The notes beneath the pieces were generated by a model. It saw nothing but the letters and a program-made list of their open reading frames with translations, ran no database searches and was not told the origin of the DNA. Of a stretch of DNA of 14,576 nt, positions 1 to 6,061 are shown piece by piece. The position numbers and the translations under genes were made by a program. The DNA is from CACKLF01 sp002725175. GTDB taxonomy: Bacteria > Pseudomonadota > Alphaproteobacteria > Rhodobacterales > Rhodobacteraceae. The stretch's first letter is position 1. Each line of letters starts with the position of its first letter. The DNA lies in contig PBQX02000109.1 in NCBI GenBank assembly GCA_002725175.2, forward strand, positions 1 through 14,576. Reading direction: 5' to 3'.

Positions 1-102
1 TTCGCTAAAATAATCGTTCTCAAGAGGAACAATTTCCTCTTCTATCATTTTTCTCACCGCCTCAATCAGTGGCTTAACCTTATCTGTGGCACCTAAATTC
101 AT
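1..102 (-). CDS. Acyl-CoA dehydrogenase, N-terminal fragment (cut by window edge)
   Basis: Only the first 34 codons lie in the window; the gene runs off the left edge. The peptide starts MNLGATDKVKPLIEAV and continues with a charged helix ending in ENDYFSE. This resembles the N-terminal helix of acyl-CoA dehydrogenases of the fatty-acid oxidation type, which usually open with a phrase like 'lG.t.kVkpL...v..fi..ei.PLE'. Full-length members are about 400 residues, FAD-dependent, and oxidise acyl-CoA to trans-2-enoyl-CoA. The ATG start is supported by AGGAG six bases upstream. A palindrome and a weak sigma-70-like promoter lie just upstream. The family call rests on a short stretch, so the exact substrate class cannot be given. 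Confidence 0.72.
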   Translation of the reverse strand, partial: MNLGATDKVKPLIEAVRKMIEEEIVPLENDYFSE

Positions 103-120
103 CTGAAACTCCTATAAAAT

Positions 121-157
121 TATTATCTGATAATAGTGAGATAAAATTTTTACGCAA
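121..157 (-). promoter_or_regulatory. Candidate promoter and palindromic operator of the acyl-CoA dehydrogenase gene
   Basis: A perfect 15-bp palindrome, TATTATCTGATAATA, occupies 121-135 and ends 19 bases upstream of the acyl-CoA dehydrogenase start codon. On the minus strand a TTGCGT hexamer (157-152), a 16-bp spacer and a TATTAT hexamer (135-130) could be the -35 and -10 boxes, so the palindrome would cover the -10 box. That position suits a repressor site, for example of a TetR- or GntR-type fatty-acid regulator. The surroundings are very AT-rich, so chance is a real alternative. Confidence 0.3.
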
Positions 158-228
158 ATTCAAAAAAATATACTCATAATCATTAATTCTATGTTTTGAC
201 CAAGCCGTAAAATAATAAATTACATTAA

Positions 229-257
229 TTGACAAAGTCCTCCTTACTTAATATTAC
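229..257 (+). promoter_or_regulatory. Sigma-70-type promoter of the tRNA gene
   Basis: A perfect TTGACA (229-234) is followed after exactly 17 bases by TATTAC (252-257). Transcription would begin near 264, a few bases before the mature tRNA 5' end at 269. The arrangement is typical for a stand-alone tRNA gene. Confidence 0.65.
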
Positions 258-268
258 CAGAGCTATGG

Positions 269-345
269 GGGCGCGTAGCTCAGTTGGTTAGAGCAGAACG
301 CTCATAACGTTTTGGTCGCAGGTTCGAGTCCTGCCGCGCCTACCA
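269..345 (+). tRNA. tRNA with CAT anticodon (tRNA-Met, or lysidine-type tRNA-Ile2)
   Basis: The 77 bases fold as a complete cloverleaf. The acceptor stem is GGGCGCG with CGCGCCT (one G-T pair at 1-72). The D stem is GCTC/GAGC. The anticodon stem is GAACG/CGTTT around loop CTCATAA, with the anticodon CAT at 303-305. The T arm is GCAGG-TTCGAGT-CCTGC, followed by discriminator A and an encoded CCA. The acceptor stem pairs at all positions, with no 1-72 mismatch, which argues against initiator tRNA. The G27-T43 wobble and the variable-loop bases TGGTC also occur in E. coli tRNA-Ile2, whose CAT anticodon is modified by TilS, so elongator Met and Ile2 cannot be told apart with certainty here. Confidence 0.93.
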
Positions 346-379
346 TATCTATGTAATAAAAACACTGTCTTAAAGCTTT

Positions 380-401
380 CTAGCGCCAAGACTAGCGCTA
401 G
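380..401. repeat. Short inverted repeat between the tRNA and the SDR gene
   Basis: CTAGCGC (380-386) and GCGCTAG (395-401) form a 7-bp stem with an 8-base loop; the right arm is also part of a 10-bp palindrome CTAGCGCTAG. No T-run follows on either strand, so it is not a canonical terminator. The remaining sequence between 346 and 530 holds no convincing gene. Confidence 0.3.
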
Positions 402-530
402 GGACAACGCAATGTTTAAAGAACTTCAATATCAAGAATCTTTTTATTCGAAAATTTTGAGGGCCGAGGGCCAAAATCAACAGAGCTGTGTCGCTATTGA
501 TATTTTGATTTGAAGTAAATAATCAATATT

Positions 531-1442
531 TCACTTGATTTTTGCCCCAGGAAAAAGGTCTGCAAAACCCTCATTATTAGTATCACTAAATGTAGGTAAA
601 GGAGTTTCCACATCATATTGAGGCATTGTACTTAACATCATTTTTTTGAAGGGCTTTGAGCCCTCATAGCGAGCTTCATTGACAGAACCATCAGTATCAT
701 AATCCTCTCTAAAACCAAATTGTTTTGCGAGATCAACAGTAAATACTGTTCTACCATTTGCCTGAGATAAAAATTCATCATCCGCCTTCTCCATTAAGGC
801 AGCCACTGCTCGACCAACATATTCCGGACTTTCACCATCTGGAAACGCGGTGATTTCTGTTTGGCCAGCACCAGGATGCATTGTTATTGCCCTTACGTTA
901 TGATCCCTTAATTCTGTAGCCATATCATAACTTAGGCGATCCATGGCTGCGTGTGATACGCCATAACCTACATCACAAAAATAAATAAAACCTCCATAGC
1001 TTGAGATTTGTAAAATCAACCCACTTTTTTCTTTAATCATTGTTGGAACAATTAGTTTACTCATAACATAGGAACTGCGAACCCCAACGTTCATATGTCC
1101 ATCATATACTGAGATAGGTCTCTCCCAAAAGGGCTTTCCAAAATGCGGCGTCATTGCCATCAAACCTTGATAAGCACTATTGACGAGCAAATCTATTTTC
1201 GTCACAGATTTTAAGACCTCTTCGACGAAATGTATAACCGCCTCATCATTATTTTGATCCAAGGAGTATGGAATGATTTCACCATTGCATCCCGTAGCCT
1301 CTACCTCCTTTTTTAGATCATCTAATGCAGACTGATTTCTAGCAGTTGCAAATACCTTAAAATCAGCCTCTGAAGCTAAAACGCGAGCTATTCCTCTACC
1401 AAAGCCACGAGATGCTCCAGTTACAATTGCCGTTCTTTTCAT
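531..1442 (-). CDS. Short-chain dehydrogenase/reductase, DHRS1-like
   Basis: A 303-residue cytoplasmic oxidoreductase of the SDR superfamily. It begins with a Rossmann strand and the cofactor motif TGASRGFG (residues 8-15). The usual NNAG is NSAY (88-91), as in the DHRS1 branch, where it is NNAY. Asn118, Ser147/148 and Tyr160 stand where the catalytic Asn, Ser and Tyr are expected. The YxxxK motif reads Y160-G-V-S-H164: the catalytic lysine is a histidine (codon CAC, no ambiguous bases). The C-terminal extension with DLAKQFGFRE also matches DHRS1-type proteins. AGGAG seven bases upstream supports the ATG. The gene follows the small SRT-motif gene by 38 bp on the same strand and probably shares its transcript. 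The substrate is unknown; the histidine may alter or weaken catalysis. Confidence 0.9.
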   Translation of the reverse strand: MKRTAIVTGASRGFGRGIARVLASEADFKVFATARNQSALDDLKKEVEATGCNGEIIPYSLDQNNDEAVIHFVEEVLKSVTKIDLLVNSAYQGLMAMTPHFGKPFWERPISVYDGHMNVGVRSSYVMSKLIVPTMIKEKSGLILQISSYGGFIYFCDVGYGVSHAAMDRLSYDMATELRDHNVRAITMHPGAGQTEITAFPDGESPEYVGRAVAALMEKADDEFLSQANGRTVFTVDLAKQFGFREDYDTDGSVNEARYEGSKPFKKMMLSTMPQYDVETPLPTFSDTNNEGFADLFPGAKIK

Positions 1443-1480
1443 TCTTTAACTCCTAACTTGATATATTGTAAATTTAAAAA

Positions 1481-1789
1481 TTAATCCCCAACAGAAAAAC
1501 CTGAAAATGACTCAGTCCTACTCTCATTTTCATACTTTTCGAGCAAATGATCTACGCTATCAAGCCATTCCAAACCTTGGACCTGACCATCGATTAAAGC
1601 ATCTAAATTGGGCATTTTTGCTATTTGTACGAATTCGCCTGTTTCCAACCTAATAAATGTGTTTAGAAAATCATAGGGCTTGTTTTCTTTCATCATTGCT
1701 CCAAGTCTCTTAAGTTCCTGGACAAATTCATCTTCGCAACCTTCTTTGGGCTTATATTTTATAACGGACCAAACTTCTGGTTCCGACAT
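1481..1789 (-). CDS. Small protein with ABM-like fold and SRT...SG tail motif, function unknown
   Basis: A 102-residue soluble protein without signal peptide or membrane segment. It opens with a strand-helix pattern (WSVIKYKPKEGCEDEFVQEL, 7-26) typical of dimeric alpha-beta barrel or antibiotic-biosynthesis-monooxygenase-like domains. It ends with a conserved block: WLDSVDHLLE at 75-84 and SRTESFSG at 90-97. The same block occurs twice in the protein encoded at 3808-4785, so the two are related. AGGAGA five bases upstream of the ATG gives a strong start. The gene is divergent from the iron-sulfur cyclase gene across 206 bp and precedes the SDR gene. I do not recognise a named family. A role as partner, sensor or small enzyme linked to the cyclase is possible but inferred only from position. 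Confidence 0.82.
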   Translation of the reverse strand: MSEPEVWSVIKYKPKEGCEDEFVQELKRLGAMMKENKPYDFLNTFIRLETGEFVQIAKMPNLDALIDGQVQGLEWLDSVDHLLEKYENESRTESFSGFSVGD

Positions 1790-1816
1790 TTCAATCTCCT
1801 ATGCTACTAGTATCAG

Positions 1817-1845
1817 TGTCAAATAAAAGCGAAGATATGTCAAAT
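1817..1845. repeat. Direct repeat of TGTCAAAT in the divergent intergenic region
   Basis: TGTCAAAT occurs at 1817-1824 and again at 1838-1845, 21 bp apart, which is two helical turns. On the minus strand each copy reads ATTTGACA. It lies between the divergent SRT-motif gene and the cyclase gene. The copies contain a perfect TTGACA, but no matching -10 hexamer sits 16-18 bp from either, so an activator or repressor site is at least as likely as a -35 box. Short and AT-rich, it could be chance. Confidence 0.22.
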
Positions 1846-1995
1846 TGTATAAGATTTCACACTTCTTCTCTCTAACTCTTCTAAATTTGCATAATTATTA
1901 ACCAAGTTATATAAAATAATGTGACTTCTGATCGATAATTTTTACTATCTTTTGAATTTGAGTTAAACACAGCTATTTGAGAATAGGAAAATTCA

Positions 1996-3534
1996 ATGAA
2001 TACGAAAAGACCATTTCAAGTCGAAGTTACTAAAGGTTCAACCTATTTTTGGTGCAGTTGTGGAAAAAGTAAAAAACAGCCCTTTTGTGACGGGAGTCAC
2101 TCAGGGTCAAAATTTAGCCCTAAGAAATTTTCCCCCGAAAAGACGGAAACCGTCTATTTTTGCGGCTGCAAGAAAACTTCAAATAAACCATTCTGTGATG
2201 GAAGCCACAAGAAGTTAGAAACTGCAATAGTCCCCAATCAATCCTTTTCAGCAAGCGTGCAACCAGACGATATAAAGATAGATATAGCTGAAGATGAATC
2301 AATTTTGATTGCTTCACTCCGAAATAATATAACTCACCTAAGTGCATGTGGGGGAACAGGAAAATGTTCAACCTGTAGAATTGAAATACTTGAAGGAATG
2401 GAAAATTGTTTTCCTAGGAATGATTTAGAGCAGAAACTTGCTACAAAACTTTCATTCCCAGATAATATTAGATTAGGGTGTCAAACAAAATTAAAAGGCG
2501 ATATCACCTATAGGAGGCTCTTACTTGACAAACGAGATGCTGAATTAAACAATCAAGTAGCAGAACAAAAGCTAGAGTCTGTCGGAACCATAAGAAATCT
2601 AACCATCCTATTTTGTGATATAAAAGGTTTTACTCCTTTCTCGGAATCATTATCTGCATATGACGTAATATTCATCTTAAATCGCTATATTTCGATTATG
2701 CGAGAGATAATAATTGCTCATGGTGGCGAGATAAACAATTATATTGGTGATGCTATATTAGCTATTTTTGGGTTAAAAGAGTCCAGACAGCAATCACTTA
2801 GAGCTGTTAGCGCTAGTGTCCAAATGTTAAGTGCTATGGATGAATTTAAGTTGTATCTCAAAAAAGCTTACGGAAGGGATTTTGACATCAGAATAGGCAT
2901 ACATTATGGTGAAGTTATTTCTGGTTCAGTCGGTTTTGGAGAAGATAAAAAAGATACTGTAATAGGAGATGCCGTAAATGTGGCAAGTAGGATAGAAGCT
3001 ATAAATAAGGAAGCTGGCACAAGACTTCTCATCTCTGAAAATGTTTACGAACAAGTAAAAACCAATGTTTCGGTGAAGAACTATCTTAGATTGAAACTGA
3101 GAGGAACCAGCAATTTAATTACACTTCATGAGGTAAGTGACGTAGAAAATTCCTCATTAAGCCTTAACATTACTAAGGAGAAAAAGAAAATTGGTGGCAG
3201 AAATTGGTTCAGAACTTTACCAATCAGTGAATTAGGACCTGGGGAAAAGAAGAAATATAAGTTAAAGGACACTGAAATTCTTCTAATAAACCAAGGTAAA
3301 GTGTTTGCCATTAGAAATCTTTGCCCTCACATGGATCTGCCCTTAGATATTGGCCAGATAACTTCAGATGATACAATCTTATGCCCTTATCATAATAGTG
3401 AGTTTTGTTTTAAATCAGGAGAAGTAAAAAAATGGATTGGGAAAAATCCTGACCAGCACAAAGATGAATGTAAACCTCTAAAAACTATAGATGTCCGTGA
3501 AGACGAGGATTATATATGGGTATCAGAAACCTAA
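1996..3534 (+). CDS. Multidomain iron-sulfur nucleotide cyclase: 2x CDGSH, ferredoxin, class III cyclase, Rieske
   Basis: One uninterrupted 512-residue frame without N bases. Two CDGSH [2Fe-2S] motifs come first: C20, C22, C31, H35 and C56, C58, C67, H71. A ferredoxin-type [2Fe-2S] domain follows (about 90-176) with C118-x5-C124-x2-C127 and C162. The class III adenylate/guanylate cyclase domain (about 200-380) has metal aspartates D208 (FCDIKGFT) and D252 (YIGDAILAIFG), and transition-state N328 and R332 in DTVIGDAVNVASR. The purine-contacting lysine position is Asn248 and the partner position is Thr321. A Rieske domain ends the protein (about 403-510): C443-P-H445-x17-C463-x2-H466. Each module is recognisable; together they suggest cAMP or cGMP synthesis controlled by redox or cluster state. 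No membrane segment is seen, so it should be cytoplasmic and, like its class, work as a dimer. AGGA about seven bases upstream supports the ATG. It is flanked on both sides by SRT-motif proteins. Confidence 0.95.
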   Translation: MNTKRPFQVEVTKGSTYFWCSCGKSKKQPFCDGSHSGSKFSPKKFSPEKTETVYFCGCKKTSNKPFCDGSHKKLETAIVPNQSFSASVQPDDIKIDIAEDESILIASLRNNITHLSACGGTGKCSTCRIEILEGMENCFPRNDLEQKLATKLSFPDNIRLGCQTKLKGDITYRRLLLDKRDAELNNQVAEQKLESVGTIRNLTILFCDIKGFTPFSESLSAYDVIFILNRYISIMREIIIAHGGEINNYIGDAILAIFGLKESRQQSLRAVSASVQMLSAMDEFKLYLKKAYGRDFDIRIGIHYGEVISGSVGFGEDKKDTVIGDAVNVASRIEAINKEAGTRLLISENVYEQVKTNVSVKNYLRLKLRGTSNLITLHEVSDVENSSLSLNITKEKKKIGGRNWFRTLPISELGPGEKKKYKLKDTEILLINQGKVFAIRNLCPHMDLPLDIGQITSDDTILCPYHNSEFCFKSGEVKKWIGKNPDQHKDECKPLKTIDVREDEDYIWVSET

Positions 3535-3552
3535 TCCCCTTAGGTTTATTTG
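3527..3552 (+). terminator. Putative hairpin terminator overlapping the cyclase stop codon
   Basis: AAACCTAA (3527-3534) and TTAGGTTT (3540-3547) form a perfect 8-bp stem with the loop TCCCC, followed by ATTTGTATT. The left arm includes the last codon and the TAA stop of the cyclase gene. The stem is AT-rich and the T-run is broken, so it would be a weak terminator. The following bases to 3807 contain four Ns and show no gene I can support. Confidence 0.5.
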
Positions 3553-3807
3553 TATTAAAATTTGTTCGAAAATGCGACCTTGGTCCTAGACATNCAATAC
3601 AAAAATCTTATCCCTTCGGATGGGCTTTATAACNCCTTATCATGNCAATGATGAATTTTTTCCACAAACCNATGATATATTAATAAAAACCTATAATTCA
3701 CAGTCATTTGANATAGAAATTATTACTTTTTACCGTGAAATCTTCTATTCCTGCCGTAAGTACAATAAGAAACTTCAAGCAATTAGCAATTATAGTTAAA
3801 TATCTTG

Positions 3808-4785
3808 TCAGCAATTGTACCAGCTAGCAACAATCCCAGAACGGGGATCAGTGCGGCTTTCTCCAAAAAATTCTAGAAGGTGCTCAATTGAATCTAAAAA
3901 TTTTAATAACTTCCCGTCATCTTCAATCCTTTTTTCGATGGAATCCTGATTTATAATTATGAATTCTCGGGATTCAATTTGAATTATGCAGCGAAGTATT
4001 CTCTCTTCAATTAGAGTTTTTGATGACGTTAAATAATCTGTCAATTCCCTTTCACATCCATTTTTTGCTTTCATCCGGATCACAGACATAACCCAACTGT
4101 CATTATTATACTTCTGAGCATTTTCAACATTAAAAGAATACTGAATAACTGAACCGGAACACGAGTCGGTACGACTATCATTAGGAAACTTAACAAGCAT
4201 ATCTTCAACCGTGTCTAGCCAGCTTATTCCAGTGTCTTCCTTTGAAACCATACCCTCTAACTCTGGAACAAGAGTAACGTTTATTATCTCATTTGTATTT
4301 GATGTTATTGTATGCTGTGAGACCGCCTCCTCAGCAGGCTCATTTACAATCTCTTTAAGCATCCTATCAAGATAACCGTCTTTGACGACATACCTAACAA
4401 TCGAACCAAATGTTGGTTCAGGTAATTCAGATATGGCTTTTGGGTTAATTGGGTTAGATTCAAATGGTTTATTTTGGTAATTAGAACTTCTTGAAAGCCT
4501 ATTCACCTCTTCAATCTCATTATGTTTATTAGCGAATGCCTCTGTTGCCACACTATGACTCAAATTTTCATAATAAAATTCTATGCGTCCAGAAATTATC
4601 CAATCCCTTGGAAACCACTCAATTGTAATTTTATGCTGGTCCCCCCTTATGCTTCCCTCAATTCCCACGTAATCATCTAAAAAACCTACAGATACCCCTT
4701 CATGTATTATCACTTTTTGTTCACTGCCCAGTTGCTCAGAGTAAACCACACATTTTCTGCCAATGGGATTAAATGAAGAATTCAT
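3808..4785 (-). CDS. Protein with unrecognised N-terminal domain and two SRT...SG domains
   Basis: A 325-residue soluble protein of unknown function, counted from the ATG at 4785. The frame extends to a TTG at 4812, which would add nine residues, but no Shine-Dalgarno is seen before the TTG; AAGG lies about 11 bases before the ATG. The first 75 or so residues look strand-rich (GRKCVVYSEQLG, then KITIEWFPRDWIISGRIEFYY). A polar linker follows, then two related domains. Repeat A (about 126-214) ends with WLDTVEDMLVKF and SRTDSCSG. Repeat B (about 231-319) begins WVMSVIRMKAKNGCERELTDY and ends FLDSIEHLLEFF and SRTDPRSG. Both match the 102-residue protein at 1481-1789, with repeat B closest. The gene is convergent with the cyclase gene. 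Its job may be tied to the cyclase, but only position supports that. Confidence 0.8.
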   Translation of the reverse strand: MNSSFNPIGRKCVVYSEQLGSEQKVIIHEGVSVGFLDDYVGIEGSIRGDQHKITIEWFPRDWIISGRIEFYYENLSHSVATEAFANKHNEIEEVNRLSRSSNYQNKPFESNPINPKAISELPEPTFGSIVRYVVKDGYLDRMLKEIVNEPAEEAVSQHTITSNTNEIINVTLVPELEGMVSKEDTGISWLDTVEDMLVKFPNDSRTDSCSGSVIQYSFNVENAQKYNNDSWVMSVIRMKAKNGCERELTDYLTSSKTLIEERILRCIIQIESREFIIINQDSIEKRIEDDGKLLKFLDSIEHLLEFFGESRTDPRSGIVASWYNC

Positions 4786-5076
4786 CTTAAAATTTACCTT
4801 TTTACTCTTCAAGTTGTCTGGAGAAAAAAGCTAAACCGTAAGCCAAAATAAGTAAATAGGCCAAGAAGAAACCTACCTCTATCTGCTGAATTCCAAAAAA
4901 CGGAAATTTTGGACCAAGAAAAGCCTTAGCATTTTACATCTTAAACAATATTAATTATGGGTACTGAAGTTTAATAAAAAACTTTAACTTATTGTTAATA
5001 AAGCTAATTTCATAAATTTATTCGTAAAACTTCACTTATCCTTGTTAAATTTTTTCCATTGCTGCTCAATTAATGG

Positions 5077-5994
5077 TTAAATATACTGCAATTCATTAAT
5101 GTGTTCAGGTGATAAACCACAACAACCTCCAATTATTTGCACTCCCTCATTCTTCCACTCTTTTGCTTTAAGCTTGAAATCTTGGGGACTAATAACCTTA
5201 GTGAAATCCCAATTTGGAGATATCCAACCTCCAGAGTCTGGATAAACCATTATCGGCCCCTTATGGACTTCCCTCAGTATTTTTACTGAATCTGTTATCA
5301 AATCAACAGATGTATGCATAATACCCATGACTTCGAAATCATAACCTTCAGTAACCGATAGCAATTCTTCAAATGGGACTGTAGTTTCATCTGTTAAACT
5401 TACGATCTTGCCTGATTCAGATCTCCTTAAGGAAAAACCAGCCCAAACAGGCTTTTTAACGCTATTCGCAGCGTCAAATACTGCCTTAATTCTGTCTGGA
5501 TGGTACATCATTTCCAAAATAATAAGATCACAACCATTTCTTGCTAACAATGATGATAGTTCCAAACAGGTCTTTAAAAGCTGGCTAGAGCTTACTTTTA
5601 TTGCAGGGTCTGACTTAACATCACCGTCTGCAATTGGAAATCGGTGAGAAAGTGATCCTGCAATTAGAATGTTGTCATTTCTTGCTTCTTTTCTCGCTTC
5701 CCTTGCGGCCTGCATAGCTTTTAAATTAATTTCCTCAAAATGATCACCTAAGCCAGCAGCATCCAACATTAGTCTACTTGAAGCGTAAGTATTTGCTGTA
5801 ATTACCTCAGCTCCGGCGTTTATATAATCTAAATGTATTTTCTTTAAAACATCGGTATTCATAGAGGCCGATCCGCACCAGGAAGCATCCATTTCCACAC
5901 CACGCTTTTCTAACTCCGTGCCAACCCCTCCGTCTAGAATCACAAATTCACCATCTTCTAATCTATTTTTCAATCTCATATATCGATCAGACAT
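5077..5994 (-). CDS. Homocysteine S-methyltransferase family protein
   Basis: A 305-residue TIM-barrel enzyme of the family that includes MmuM, betaine-homocysteine methyltransferase and the N-terminal module of MetH. These move a methyl group to the zinc-bound thiol of homocysteine. The opening motif ILDGGVGTELEKRG (19-32) is typical, as are ITANTY (65-70) and the C-terminal GGCCGLSPEHI (289-299) with zinc ligands C291 and C292. The third ligand normally sits in a G-x-N-C motif; here the matching segment is GIMHTS with His227 in place of Cys. The protein may therefore bind zinc with a His-Cys-Cys set or act on another substrate. GGAG six bases upstream supports the ATG. The next gene upstream on the strand ends 67 bp away. 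The methyl donor is unknown. The 291 bp between this gene and the next one downstream hold nothing I recognise. Confidence 0.88.
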   Translation of the reverse strand: MSDRYMRLKNRLEDGEFVILDGGVGTELEKRGVEMDASWCGSASMNTDVLKKIHLDYINAGAEVITANTYASSRLMLDAAGLGDHFEEINLKAMQAAREARKEARNDNILIAGSLSHRFPIADGDVKSDPAIKVSSSQLLKTCLELSSLLARNGCDLIILEMMYHPDRIKAVFDAANSVKKPVWAGFSLRRSESGKIVSLTDETTVPFEELLSVTEGYDFEVMGIMHTSVDLITDSVKILREVHKGPIMVYPDSGGWISPNWDFTKVISPQDFKLKAKEWKNEGVQIIGGCCGLSPEHINELQYI

Positions 5995-6061
5995 AATTTC
6001 TCCATGGGTTATTCTGTTAGTTCAATTATATTGGCGTCCAATTACCGCTATTCACTAATAA

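Noticed and set aside
412..513. A 33-codon rightward ORF (MFKELQYQES...) between the tRNA and the SDR gene, with GGGA upstream.
   Set aside because: Too short, no recognisable motif, and it lies in a region with inverted repeats; no independent support.
472..526. Overlapping imperfect inverted repeats (CAAAATCAA with TTGATATTTTG; TTGATT with AATCAA) downstream of the SDR gene.
   Set aside because: Stems are short, AT-only or bulged, and no T-run follows in either direction, so a terminator call is not justified.
1921..1948. GTGACT and TACTAT, 16 bp apart, as a promoter for the cyclase gene; also TGTGAC as a CRP half-site.
   Set aside because: The -35 match is poor and no second CRP half-site (TCACA) is present; in AT-rich DNA this is not convincing.
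2120..2371. Reverse-strand ORF of 83 codons inside the cyclase gene; similar reverse ORFs at 3126-3311, 10347-10550, 11020-11400, 11686-11874 and 12771-12986, and forward ones at 5408-5647 and 14032-14214.
   Set aside because: All are opposite-strand shadows of well-supported genes, with no start signals or family features.
6023..6042. Small inverted repeats CAATTATATTG and ATTGG/CCAAT between the VOC-cupin and methyltransferase genes.
   Set aside because: Stem of five bases without a following T-run; too weak for a terminator or operator.
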